Virus record (IMG/VR): IMGVR_UViG_3300037056_000015 | Span: 1 to 35,423 of that record | Length of the DNA: 35,423 nt | From: a virus | Strand: one strand, 5' to 3' | In this document: positions 1 to 6,655 of the stretch, piece after piece | Layout of the letters: each line of letters starts with the position of its first letter | Position numbering within the stretch: position 1 is the stretch's first letter | Made by a program: the position numbers and the translations under genes | Notes under the pieces: generated by a model | The model's database searches: none | Told to the model about the DNA's origin: nothing | Seen by the model: only the letters and a program-made list of their open reading frames with translations

Positions 1-201
1 CCCCTCTCCTAGGCATTCGCTCGAAGATTTGCCAGTAAGCCGCTCAGCCATATATGTGTGTACCCGAAGGGGGAACACTCATTATGAAATAATGAAGAAG
101 CACTGTCACATAACCAGTCAATTTTAAAAGTAGACCACTTTACGCGACAATCGTATATATTTCTATATTTTTGGGGAACTTCTCAGTACGCACTATTTTT
201 A
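1..201. other. Non-coding left end, AT-rich
   Basis: No supported gene lies here, and together with the promoter-like element at 253-298 about 347 bases at this edge are non-coding. Bases 120-230 are markedly AT-rich. A small interrupted hairpin is formed by GTGT/ACAC and CCC/GGG arms around 58-80. In T7 the equivalent position, downstream of gene 19.5, carries the phiOR promoter and leads into the terminal repeat; whether this edge is a genome end cannot be judged from the window. I found no direct copy of this end at the right edge. Confidence 0.5.
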
Positions 202-252
202 CTAATGAAAAACGACCCCATTAATCACTAAAACGTTAATACGACACGCTAC

Positions 253-298
253 GAAACCTCTTGAGGTATATCTTAGGTAGCCTTTAAAGCTAATAGGG
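253..298 (-). promoter_or_regulatory. Promoter-like repeat, copy 1 (phiOR-like position)
   Basis: On the minus strand this reads GGCTACCTAAGA followed by a hairpin ACCTC-AA-GAGGT and TTTC. The first 12 bases are identical to the copy in front of the capsid gene (21190-21226). The upstream flank (AGCCCTA, then TTTAAAGGCT) resembles the right-end copy (35338-35374). It lies just past the last supported gene and points off the left edge, as phiOR does in T7. The promoter role is inferred from repetition and position only; an RNA-processing or stability element is the alternative. Confidence 0.5.
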
Positions 299-347
299 CT
301 AAGAGACGCTCTAAGAGCCGTTCTCCTACCCCCTAGCCATGGTACCA

Positions 348-500
348 TTAGTCTGACCAACCCTCTCTACGGAGCCTGTGCGCAGCGAGAGCTACTTTGT
401 TACGATTCTTCTCTCTACGCTCTACTGAAATGCTCTCTAAGACGTCCTCAGTGAGCCGATGTAGCCCTAGGGCCATTAATCCTGTTAATAATACACTCAT
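348..500 (-). CDS. Small hypothetical protein, 50 aa
   Basis: A 50-residue ORF starting MSVLLTGLMALGLH and ending REGWSD. The N-terminal ~14 residues are hydrophobic, followed by a strongly charged, Arg/Lys/Glu-rich helix-like region. I recognise no family. The start is preceded by a purine-rich stretch (GAAGAAGAG, about six bases upstream) and by a TTGA-loop hairpin at 515-528 that has a covarying twin in front of the next gene upstream. It is the last convincing gene before the left end, the position of gene 19.5 in T7, but no sequence similarity to that protein is claimed. It could be a small membrane-associated peptide. Confidence 0.5.
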   Translation of the reverse strand: MSVLLTGLMALGLHRLTEDVLESISVERREKNRNKVALAAHRLRREGWSD

Positions 501-514
501 GTTTTACTCTTCTT

Positions 515-528
515 CCACCTCAAGGTGG
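515..528 (-). promoter_or_regulatory. Leader hairpin A (CCACC-TTGA-GGTGG)
   Basis: A perfect five-base-pair stem with a TTGA loop, 15 bases upstream of the ATG of the 50-aa gene. The surrounding sequence (ATTAACCCC before, AGAGTAAA after) is repeated around hairpin B at 659-672. The two stems differ by compensating changes (A-U to G-C and C-G to U-G), so pairing is kept while the bases change. This suggests a selected RNA structure acting on translation initiation. Confidence 0.5.
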
Positions 529-551
529 GGTTAATTACGTGTATCAGGTGC

Positions 552-647
552 TTATAGCCCTAAAGCCGCTTTAAGAACAACTACAATCAGGCAGGAGCCG
601 ACTGCTAGGCACAAGGCCATGACCAGATGGTCTTTATAGTTTGTCAT
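552..647 (-). CDS. 31-aa single-pass membrane peptide
   Basis: A 31-residue ORF (MTNYKDHLVMALC..., ending KAALGL) with one hydrophobic segment at about residues 9-28 that could span a membrane. It has a strong Shine-Dalgarno GGAGGAG six bases upstream, and its ATG overlaps the stop of the 114-aa gene as TAATG, so translation is probably coupled. The ribosome binding site abuts hairpin B, and the gene is enclosed by a perfect 12-bp inverted repeat. No family is recognised. The size and topology would fit a small membrane effector (antiholin, host inhibitor), but that is conjecture. Confidence 0.6.
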   Translation of the reverse strand: MTNYKDHLVMALCLAVGSCLIVVVLKAALGL

Positions 648-991
648 TATTTACTCCTCCGCCTCAAGACGGGGTTAATGAAGCACCTGATAAAGGTGCA
701 TACGGGGATGCTGAATAAAAGGATGAAGAACATGTCCCTTTTGGTAGCATCATAATGCTCTTCGTCACGCTCGAACTCGAACGCTTGTCTACAGTGCCCC
801 TCTCCGTCGATCTCATAGAATGAGGTATCAACGTAGTTCTGGAACGGTTGCCAGAACCATTGCTTAGGGCTATACACGCTGTTATAGAAGGTTCTGCCAC
901 TGATAGTGGACTGCCTGTTACCACGAGAGATAGCATTGCCTACGCAGTCTACGGATACCAGTATGTTTAAGAAATGCTCTTTTTTAGTCAT
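647..991 (-). CDS. Hypothetical protein with C-terminal membrane segment, 114 aa
   Basis: A 114-residue protein, with a soluble part rich in aromatic residues (for example QWFWQPFQNY near residues 43-53) and a single hydrophobic segment near residues 86-106 (DMFFILLFSIPVCTF) followed by a basic tail LRRRSK. That pattern suggests a membrane-anchored protein with its short basic end in the cytoplasm. The start has a clear GAGGAG ribosome binding site. No family recognised. It follows a 188-nt non-coding stretch with two inverted repeats and is translationally coupled to the 31-aa gene downstream. The last codons also form hairpin B. Confidence 0.65.
   Translation of the reverse strand: MTKKEHFLNILVSVDCVGNAISRGNRQSTISGRTFYNSVYSPKQWFWQPFQNYVDTSFYEIDGEGHCRQAFEFERDEEHYDATKRDMFFILLFSIPVCTFIRCFINPVLRRRSK
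659..672 (-). promoter_or_regulatory. Leader hairpin B (CCGTC-TTGA-GGCGG)
   Basis: A five-base-pair stem with a TTGA loop, matching hairpin A with compensating substitutions. Its 3' strand runs into the Shine-Dalgarno GGAGGAG of the 31-aa gene (two of the Gs are in the stem), so folding could limit ribosome access. It also encodes the last residues of the 114-aa protein, so it must satisfy both coding and structure. Confidence 0.5.
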
Positions 992-1011
992 GTTATCTCC
1001 TCATGTCAATT

Positions 1012-1122
1012 GAATAAGTGCTAACACCTTGTCCGAATTAATAGCTGCTTTCTCGGACAAGGGGTTATAGAATAAGTGCCCACCTAGGCGACCGCGTATA
1101 CTCGCAATCCATCAGGTGGGGC
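1012..1122. repeat. Structured intergenic region: two inverted repeats and a direct repeat
   Basis: CCTTGTCCGA at 1027-1036 pairs perfectly with TCGGACAAGG at 1053-1062 (16-nt loop). It is flanked by two copies of GAATAAGTGC at 1012-1021 and 1070-1079. Next to it GCCCACCT (1078-1085) pairs with AGGTGGGGC (1114-1122) with one bulged G. Neither hairpin has a U-run, so they are not classical terminators on the minus strand. They lie between the 57-aa and 114-aa genes in 188 nt without a supported ORF. Confidence 0.5.
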
Positions 1123-1179
1123 TTGGTGCTACTTGTACTACACCCAGTGACTCAACGACAATACGGTCGAATGTTGGTG

Positions 1180-1353
1180 TTACATCATCTTATATAGTAT
1201 CTCGCATAAGATAGCGAGTACTGCTAGGTCTAACGCCTTCATACGGAAGAAGACTTTAACTTTATCTTTAGTGTTATAGCTAATCTCTACTACTTTCACT
1301 GGGCTTCCCAGCGAATTTCTAGAAGCCCTGCCCCGTTCGGTTCTCTCATCCAT
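1180..1353 (-). CDS. Small hypothetical protein, 57 aa
   Basis: A 57-residue ORF beginning MDERTERGRASRN, with a charged N-terminal half and a hydrophobic or amphipathic C-terminus (ALDLAVLAILCEILYKMM) that may associate with membrane. It starts 17 bases after the stop of the LamG-type gene, with a G-rich GGGGGT rather than a textbook Shine-Dalgarno about seven bases upstream. An overlapping ATG four bases later is in another frame. No family recognised. Its placement after the virion-surface block and before the tiny-gene cluster gives no functional clue. Confidence 0.45.
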   Translation of the reverse strand: MDERTERGRASRNSLGSPVKVVEISYNTKDKVKVFFRMKALDLAVLAILCEILYKMM

Positions 1354-1369
1354 GCTTTACTACCCCCAT

Positions 1370-2650
1370 CTATGGTGTATCGTTTGTTATATCTGCTGCT
1401 GTCATATTCTGCATATCTAAATCCAAAGACCCCACGAAATCATAAAGTATAGGGTATGTATCCCCGTCGCCCATCCTCCACCAATGGTCAGGTGGGTTTG
1501 TTAGTGACGTTAAGTAGTGAGGTACACCTGAATTGTAAATACTAGAAACATCTGATGTTATGTCAGAACCCCACAGAGCTAGCTCATCCAAGGTACAACT
1601 ATTTCGCATGTAATTACCAGATGTGCCGTTCCTACCTACCCTAAAATACTCAGGTAATATATCACCTGTGAATCCGAAATTATTATGCTGTCCAGTTAAG
1701 CTTACGCTTGAGCCATTTATGTACATCTTAAACCTACCGTAATAGGATGAGAGCGAACCCGAAGATGCACCTGTTGTTCCTCCATCGTAAGTTATGATAA
1801 AGTGGTTCCAAGCCGTTGTTACTGAGTTAGGTGGAGAGAGTACTGTTACGTTATTACCATCACTGCCATACCTCAATTTTAGCCGCTTGTCTCCACCAGA
1901 TCCATCATACCACAGCTGAACCCTACCCTCATTAGTTTGATCTGAACCTCCAAACATAAGTATGGTTTGCTCGCTATTGGTGTTGCTACCTGCCTTGAAG
2001 AAGAAAGAAACACCCCAAGCATCAGATGACCCAGACCCATTACCTGACCTATAGAGAGGGTTATTTGTGTCTGGCGAGCATTCACACCAATCATTTTGGT
2101 TGAATCTAACGCTTTTAGTGTTAGAGAAAGGCGGGTTACTTACATTAATCACTAGAGTTTCTGAGTCTTGTCCGTTATAATTAATAGCACTCATACCTAC
2201 GTTATAAGTCCCAGCTGCAAGTCCAGTACCCCCTATGAGCTTTCTATTATTACCCTCAGCTGTTGTAAGACCAGCTGGTAGATTTGACCACTCATAACCA
2301 ACACCATAATCCGCTATTAGCTCGTAGTTTATGGTGTTGCCTGTTACTGAGTTTATGCTAGTGGTAGACGTTATTGCAGGTAGTTGGTCTGTACCTGTAC
2401 CTGTCTCTTGAAACACAGAGTTAAGCTCATTAACTACTGTGGCAGAGTCAGCACCGTATGAGATGCTGTTCTCATCAACAAATGAAGAGTACTCTAATTC
2501 ACTCACAATCTCTATATCTCTAGATATGTCACGGATAGACACCTTAGTACCAGAAGATATGGCTTGCAGGTTGTTTAGGAACTGTGCCCCATTACTGTTC
2601 TCGATGAAAACTGCATTTGCAGAGTCATCCCTATATGTTTTTACAATCAT
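1370..2650 (-). CDS. Virion surface protein with Ig-like and LamG/ConA-like domains
   Basis: A 426-residue protein. Residues 1-85 form an acidic domain typical of virion-attachment ends. Residues ~95-170 look like a putative-Ig/cadherin-like fold (YEWSNLPAGLTTAEGNNRKL, then GTYNVGMSAIN). Residues ~178-400 match the LamG/concanavalin A-like jelly roll: AWGVSFFFKAG, WNHFIITYDG, MYINGSSV, LDELALWGSDI and a late WWRMGDG. Such domains bind carbohydrate or act as adhesins on phage appendages. Its start overlaps the previous gene's stop by four bases (ATGA), so it is co-translated with the 172-aa protein. Likely role is host-surface or glycan binding; decoration of the head or a side fibre is equally possible. 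Confidence 0.75.
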   Translation of the reverse strand: MIVKTYRDDSANAVFIENSNGAQFLNNLQAISSGTKVSIRDISRDIEIVSELEYSSFVDENSISYGADSATVVNELNSVFQETGTGTDQLPAITSTTSINSVTGNTINYELIADYGVGYEWSNLPAGLTTAEGNNRKLIGGTGLAAGTYNVGMSAINYNGQDSETLVINVSNPPFSNTKSVRFNQNDWCECSPDTNNPLYRSGNGSGSSDAWGVSFFFKAGSNTNSEQTILMFGGSDQTNEGRVQLWYDGSGGDKRLKLRYGSDGNNVTVLSPPNSVTTAWNHFIITYDGGTTGASSGSLSSYYGRFKMYINGSSVSLTGQHNNFGFTGDILPEYFRVGRNGTSGNYMRNSCTLDELALWGSDITSDVSSIYNSGVPHYLTSLTNPPDHWWRMGDGDTYPILYDFVGSLDLDMQNMTAADITNDTP

Positions 2651-3165
2651 AAAGCTATTACCCCCAAAGCAGTACCCGCGTTGACAAGAGATCCATCCAC
2701 AGACAACCTCACCTGTAGTGCTATTGGATTATCTTTGGTGTTACTATCACCTATGTATATTAGGTCTGGCTTTAAGCTAAACCTGTACTGTATTCCGCTA
2801 CCCCTATCCAACCTACCAAGAGATGTCTCTAGTGTGTATGAACCTGCACCCGTACCAAGCATGTATCGCAGGTCTAGACTGCAATTGTTTGAAGTAGGGG
2901 TTATTGTAAAGTCATTCCTTATATACACCTGATAGCCTATGGGTAATTGCGTAAAATCTAACTCGCCAGATGCTGTATTCATTAAGGAAGATACACCTTG
3001 AGGTAGGCTACCAGAGTTACTAAATAAACCTAAGCCATCGTTAGGTATCGAAGTCCAAACATCAGCGACGAGTGATAATGGTGAGGATGAAGTACTGGTA
3101 TCATTATAATCTGCAAACCCACCTATGGTGTTACCACTGAATGACTCTATTCTTCTTATAGGCAT
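2647..3165 (-). CDS. Beta-rich virion protein, possibly a fibre head, 172 aa
   Basis: 172 residues, almost wholly predicted beta strand, with alternating Ser/Thr/Gly-rich loops and no membrane segment or signal peptide. The pattern of the C-terminal two-thirds (VYIRNDFTITP, LDLRYMLGTG, IQYRFSLKPDLIYIG, IALQVRLSVDG) resembles small jelly-roll head-fibre or tail-tip proteins of marine phages, but I cannot assign a family. It is coupled at both ends (TAATG with the 85-aa gene and ATGA with the LamG gene), which suggests that the three products form one appendage. Confidence 0.6.
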   Translation of the reverse strand: MPIRRIESFSGNTIGGFADYNDTSTSSSPLSLVADVWTSIPNDGLGLFSNSGSLPQGVSSLMNTASGELDFTQLPIGYQVYIRNDFTITPTSNNCSLDLRYMLGTGAGSYTLETSLGRLDRGSGIQYRFSLKPDLIYIGDSNTKDNPIALQVRLSVDGSLVNAGTALGVIAL

Positions 3166-3422
3166 TATGCACCACCTATTATCTTAATGCGACCTGAAGA
3201 GTCGCCTCTTATGTATACTGGTAGGTATGTCGTGTTGTATGTGTAGAAGTTACAACCATTCGGTATTAATATAGAGTCGCTATTATCTAGGGGCGCACTG
3301 TCCCCTATATACAGGTAGATGTTTGTACCTATATTATTGAATATGTCCATATTACCCTTCATACCTACTGGCAGTATCTCTTCATACGAGGTTGTTATGT
3401 CATAACCTATTGTCTTTGCCAT
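3165..3422 (-). CDS. Small beta-sandwich virion accessory protein, 85 aa
   Basis: 85 residues with a clear beta-repeat: NIYLYIGDSAPL, an IPNG turn, YTYNTTYLPVYIRGD, then GRIKIIGG. This arrangement is common in short phage capsid- or fibre-decorating proteins that package position-specific beta strands around an IPxG-like turn. A GGAGGAATAAGT leader gives a strong ribosome binding site. It is the first gene of a three-gene coupled unit with the 172-aa and LamG proteins. Function beyond a structural or adaptor role is not claimed. Confidence 0.55.
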   Translation of the reverse strand: MAKTIGYDITTSYEEILPVGMKGNMDIFNNIGTNIYLYIGDSAPLDNSDSILIPNGCNFYTYNTTYLPVYIRGDSSGRIKIIGGA

Positions 3423-3434
3423 ACTTATTCCTCC

Positions 3435-3836
3435 TTACTTTAAGTTGCGTATTTTAATGTATTGTTGTCTCATCCGTCTAATCGTCTCAAACGGGGAGGG
3501 GAATATATATCCAAGCAAGAAGATGCCGAAGGCAATCCACGCTAGGATCTTAGGGCTAGGCATGTTGTTTACTATAAATGCCTCAGTATCAACACCACCT
3601 TGTATGGCAGTGTTGCTTGTGTCGCTGCTAAGGGTAACGTCGCCACCCTCAGTTTCTATTTCATTCTTACGTTGGTCACCAGCAATAACCTGCTTGTTAG
3701 CTTCTTTACCAACCTGTGCGTGGATCTGGGGGCCACCGCCCCCTAGACCTACAGCTTTCTTGACCATATCCATAGGGCTACAGGCCGTTAAGACCAGTAG
3801 CATCAGGACAAGCTCTATACGTTGAAAAGTTGTCAT
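3435..3836 (-). CDS. Putative unimolecular spanin-like lipoprotein, 133 aa
   Basis: An N-terminal lipoprotein signal (hydrophobic LVLMLLVL followed by lipobox LTAC, Cys at residue 19), a ~75-residue periplasmic linker rich in Gln, Thr and Asn, and one transmembrane segment near residues 98-114 (ILAWIAFGIFLLGYIF) with a basic C-terminal tail. Outer-membrane lipid anchor plus inner-membrane C-terminal helix in one chain is the topology of u-spanins such as T1 gp11, which fuse inner and outer membranes in the last lysis step. It sits among virion-surface genes, not beside the holin. The ribosome binding site AAGGAGAG is good. Alternative: a lipoprotein with a host-membrane role such as superinfection exclusion. 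Confidence 0.6.
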   Translation of the reverse strand: MTTFQRIELVLMLLVLTACSPMDMVKKAVGLGGGGPQIHAQVGKEANKQVIAGDQRKNEIETEGGDVTLSSDTSNTAIQGGVDTEAFIVNNMPSPKILAWIAFGIFLLGYIFPSPFETIRRMRQQYIKIRNLK

Positions 3837-3850
3837 GTGTCTCTCCTTCC

Positions 3851-5515
3851 TTATGCTTCTGGGACTAATATTTCACCTAGGGCTACTGAGCCAGTAGGGT
3901 GAGTTAATACGAAGTCTTCACTATCTACTAATATAGTAGCTGAACAAGCGTATGTGAGGGGCATAGTTACACTTTGTCCTTGCACGAATAGTATCATACT
4001 ATCAGGAATAGCTGTCCCATCAGATACAGTAAAGACTGCTCCATCCTGTCTTGTAAATGTTATGATGTCATTGTCGTAATCAAGTGCTACACCAAACCGC
4101 AGTGAAGTACCTGCGGATTCAGTTGTGTGAAGGGTCACTGGGGTTCCACCTGTAACTCCTCCCGATACTGAAATAGTTTGGGAGTTTCTATCTAAAGCGC
4201 AAGTAACAAAAGCAGACCACCCAGACGATAACTCTGCTAGTGTTGTAAGTAGTTGTGCATACCCAGCTCCTGCGCTAGATGAAGGTAAATCTATTACCAT
4301 TTCGTATGTGACTACACCTGTAACACCTGTTCCTGTAGTATGAGTGCCAGAGGCAAGCACTGCACCTACGCCATCTTCAGTAGCTATCTCACCTCTTCCG
4401 ATAGTACTTGTTACGAAGGTAGCTGTGTTCAGCTTGACGCCTGAATAGTCCATAGAACCATCTGCACCGAACACTTGTGCATCTGCGTCTGATAATCCGA
4501 AGCTCCAATCACTAGCACTGACTGGTGCAGGATCAATAGGCTCCTCCATGCTCAGCCATAGGTTCACATGCTCTATGTCTTCTGCTGTAGGTTCAGTGTT
4601 AAAGATGAATGCCTTTGACAACACCTGTGAGTTATCCATGCCGATAGTGCATCCGTTATAGTAACGATAACCTGCATTCGGCCCTACGCCTGTGTAGCTC
4701 GCTTGCGGAACACCATCAATATATGCGTAAACAGCAGATCCGTTAGTTTTTGAGTCAAGAGCAAGTACAATATTGGTGTACACATCGTCATCGACCATGT
4801 CTATATCACCGATAAGCTTTGAACCACAATCGCCTATCTCTCCATTACACTGACCTGTTGCCCCCAAAGCAGGGTACTTGTAGAATTGGTTCTGGTTAGA
4901 ACTAGAGGAGAACTGTATTACACTTAGCGCATTAGTCCCACCAAAATTAGAACGTACGCCGAAGCAGGCACCATACTCGCCAGAGTTTATCCCTATTGAG
5001 TTAGTTATGGAGCTTGAACCATCTGACCAATTGTTATTTGTTGTATAGAAAGTCTGAGTAGATCCACTCTCCTTAGTAATACCCTTAGCGTGAACAGTGA
5101 TACCGCTACCCCCTTCAAGGTGCGGGTATCCAAGGGCGTCTCCGTGATAGCCCTTAATTGACTTAACCTGATCGCCGATAGCATCAACAGGATTGAGCGC
5201 GCTAATGTCTGAGAACATCATTGTCAGGTCAGTGAAATCATAAGCTATGCCTACCTTACCTGTCTGCATAAGAGTAGTGATATCGAAACCTGCTGAACCA
5301 CCTAAGCCGAAGCCCAGTGTGCCATCATCTTGCTTAACCATGAAGTGGTAAGTGCCCTCTGTATGCACGATGAAGATCTCACCCGCCTCTGACTGGTTAG
5401 GATCTAGGGCCTTAGCGTCTAGGCTATCGTAGATGTGGAGGTTGTTGTATGCCATGCGAACTGGCTGCTTCTCTGTGATGCTACGCTTCGCGTTACCTGT
5501 AATGGATAGTGCCAT
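3851..5515 (-). CDS. Large virion surface protein with ConA/LamG-like and SPRY-like regions
   Basis: 554 residues. The N-terminal ~75 residues start MALSITGNA, identical to the start of the 92-aa gene at 6314-6036, and share its GxxFIxxxxGxYxxMV core, so this is probably a shared docking module. A central region (~120-320) is LamG/ConA-like (DSKTNGSAVYAYIDGVPQ, then HVNLWLSMEE). A C-terminal region (~340-554) has a SPRY-like core, LRFGVALDYDNDIITFTRQDG. No catalytic motif is visible. Likely an appendage or capsid-decorating lectin that binds host surface or matrix glycans. Ribosome binding site GAGGAGGAAG. Confidence 0.65.
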   Translation of the reverse strand: MALSITGNAKRSITEKQPVRMAYNNLHIYDSLDAKALDPNQSEAGEIFIVHTEGTYHFMVKQDDGTLGFGLGGSAGFDITTLMQTGKVGIAYDFTDLTMMFSDISALNPVDAIGDQVKSIKGYHGDALGYPHLEGGSGITVHAKGITKESGSTQTFYTTNNNWSDGSSSITNSIGINSGEYGACFGVRSNFGGTNALSVIQFSSSSNQNQFYKYPALGATGQCNGEIGDCGSKLIGDIDMVDDDVYTNIVLALDSKTNGSAVYAYIDGVPQASYTGVGPNAGYRYYNGCTIGMDNSQVLSKAFIFNTEPTAEDIEHVNLWLSMEEPIDPAPVSASDWSFGLSDADAQVFGADGSMDYSGVKLNTATFVTSTIGRGEIATEDGVGAVLASGTHTTGTGVTGVVTYEMVIDLPSSSAGAGYAQLLTTLAELSSGWSAFVTCALDRNSQTISVSGGVTGGTPVTLHTTESAGTSLRFGVALDYDNDIITFTRQDGAVFTVSDGTAIPDSMILFVQGQSVTMPLTYACSATILVDSEDFVLTHPTGSVALGEILVPEA

Positions 5516-5516
5516 A

Positions 5517-5954
5517 TTATGCTTCCTCCTCTTCTTCTACTGCTGGGCTGTAAGGCTGCAAGTATGTAGGGTTAGTTAGTCCGTTCACTAAGAACAAGTC
5601 TGCTAGTGCAGTCTGGTCGATAGTACGGGTGTCGTTGTCTTCGTAGATACAGTAGTAGTCGATGTCGATTACTGACTTGATGTACGCAATGGCGGCCTCG
5701 CTATACCCTAGGGCTACTAGGAACGAAGGGTAAAGCTCATCGTTGAAGTCGTCAACCAAGTCAGCGAACTCCGACACAGCGTAATGCTCAGCGCCTACAG
5801 CGCCCTCGTCGGACTCCATTACCCACACTTGCTCATGTGTCTCAGCTGGATCTGTTTCAGCGAAAGCTTTAAGTTTATTATGGAGGGCCAAGCCTAACTC
5901 CTTATCCTGTGCTACGATCTGTACCATGTATTGCCATTCTGTTAATTGAGCCAT
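5517..5954 (-). CDS. Hypothetical acidic protein, 145 aa
   Basis: A 145-residue, strongly acidic protein, mostly helical (MAQLTEWQYMVQIVAQDKEL...), ending in a run of glutamates. No signal peptide, membrane segment or known motif seen. It begins after the terminator at 6004-6027, with an ACAGGAGGG ribosome binding site, and its stop lies one base before the start of the 554-aa surface protein. A chaperone or assembly factor for that protein would fit the arrangement (tail-fibre assembly proteins are often small, acidic and adjacent), but nothing in the sequence proves it. Confidence 0.5.
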   Translation of the reverse strand: MAQLTEWQYMVQIVAQDKELGLALHNKLKAFAETDPAETHEQVWVMESDEGAVGAEHYAVSEFADLVDDFNDELYPSFLVALGYSEAAIAYIKSVIDIDYYCIYEDNDTRTIDQTALADLFLVNGLTNPTYLQPYSPAVEEEEEA

Positions 5955-6003
5955 GTGACCCTCCTGTTTGTTTTATTGATGTACTCTGTGCCCAAAGCAC
6001 ATG

Positions 6004-6027
6004 AAGAAAACCCCCGCCGAAGCGGGG
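6004..6027 (-). terminator. Rho-independent terminator
   Basis: Minus-strand stem CCCCGC paired with GCGGGG, loop TTCG, followed by GTTTTCTTC. It stands nine bases after the stop of the 92-aa gene and before the acidic-protein gene, so it closes the terminase/decoration transcript. Confidence 0.8.
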
Positions 6028-6035
6028 ATATTGTA

Positions 6036-6314
6036 TTACGCTGGTGTAGTGTAAACGGTTTCTGTAGCTGCATTAACTAGAACCCAAGTGTCAGTAGTAG
6101 CTGTGCCTGTAGCTGTAACCATTGTGTAAACACCAGCGTTGTTAGCAATGAATAAACCGCCGATATCTTTATTAGATAGAACTGTGTCATTAAGTGCGCT
6201 AGTTGCGTCGTCAAGATCCGCCTTGAGTACTACAGGGATCTCGTCAAATACCAAAGGAGTTGCGTCTAGGATGGGGCCTTCTAATACTGCGTTGCCTGTG
6301 ATTGATAGTGCCAT
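6036..6314 (-). CDS. Small virion protein (decoration-type), paralogue 2, 92 aa
   Basis: 92 residues starting MALSITGNA. The core IGGLFIANNAGVYTMVTATGTATTDTW aligns with DGGLFIFDNGTAPVLCVVDDTG in the adjacent 93-aa gene and with EIFIVHTEGTYHFMV near the N-terminus of the 554-aa protein. The chain is a compact beta-rich module. Its leader contains a perfect 14-bp AT palindrome followed by AACAACAAATGAGG, mirroring the leader of the 93-aa gene. Tandem duplication, then divergence, is the simplest history. A capsid-decoration or appendage-docking role is inferred from position after the large terminase and from the shared module. Confidence 0.6.
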   Translation of the reverse strand: MALSITGNAVLEGPILDATPLVFDEIPVVLKADLDDATSALNDTVLSNKDIGGLFIANNAGVYTMVTATGTATTDTWVLVNAATETVYTTPA

Positions 6315-6335
6315 GATAAATTACCTCATTTGTTG

Positions 6336-6349
6336 TTAAATATATTTAA
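6336..6349. promoter_or_regulatory. Perfect 14-bp AT palindrome in the leader of paralogue 2
   Basis: TTAAATATATTTAA, self-complementary over all 14 bases, directly followed on the minus strand by CAACAAATGAGG, which includes the ribosome binding site. The leader of the adjacent paralogue has a 12-bp AT palindrome in the same place. Candidate operator or promoter element. Confidence 0.4.
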
Positions 6350-6363
6350 GTGCTGCTAAGTGA

Positions 6364-6645
6364 TTAACCTGTGTAATCTGTACCAGATGTCAAAACTGCT
6401 GCTGTTTGTCCAGTTACGCCTGTATCATCTACAACACAAAGTACGGGAGCCGTGCCGTTGTCAAAGATGAATAAGCCGCCATCTGTTACAGACGAGCCAG
6501 CGCCACGGAAATCGTAAGGGCCAGTGCCCTCTACTTCTGCTTCAGCGATAACAGGGATGCTTGTAAAGCAGCGAACAGCTGTAGTGTTCTCCGCTTGGAA
6601 GCTTACAGGCTGTGAATCACCTGAAAATGTAGTGCCATATGCCAT
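6364..6645 (-). CDS. Small virion protein (decoration-type), paralogue 1, 93 aa
   Basis: 93 residues starting MAYGTTFSGDSQP. The stretch SIPVIAEAEVEGTGPYDFRG corresponds to EIPVVLKADLDDATSALND in the neighbouring 92-aa protein, and the following GGLFIFDN matches GGLFIANN there, so the two are paralogues. No membrane segment or catalytic motif. It directly follows the large terminase gene, where T7 has no structural gene, and opens the accessory virion block. A T7-type promoter-like sequence (6656-6674) lies immediately upstream. Likely capsid decoration or appendage adaptor; this is an inference from fold-like pattern and context. Confidence 0.6.
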   Translation of the reverse strand: MAYGTTFSGDSQPVSFQAENTTAVRCFTSIPVIAEAEVEGTGPYDFRGAGSSVTDGGLFIFDNGTAPVLCVVDDTGVTGQTAAVLTSGTDYTG

Positions 6646-6655
6646 GATATGTACT

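Larger units (their letters stand above)
542..692. repeat. 12-bp inverted repeat enclosing a tiny gene
   Basis: TATCAGGTGCTT at 542-553 and its exact reverse complement AAGCACCTGATA at 681-692. In the minus-strand mRNA the arms would form a 12-bp helix closing a ~127-nt loop that contains hairpin B, the ribosome binding site and the whole 31-codon gene at 647-552. The left arm overlaps that gene's stop codon. Each arm lies next to one of the two TTGA hairpins. Confidence 0.6.

Noticed and set aside
237-245. TAATACGAC on the plus strand, identical to the start of the T7 promoter
   Set aside because: The downstream half does not match and no plus-strand gene follows; probably chance, though it abuts promoter-like copy 1.
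202-348. 48-codon minus-strand ORF coupled to the 50-aa gene (TAATG)
   Set aside because: It runs through promoter-like copy 1 and its hairpin, has a random-looking composition and no Shine-Dalgarno of its own.
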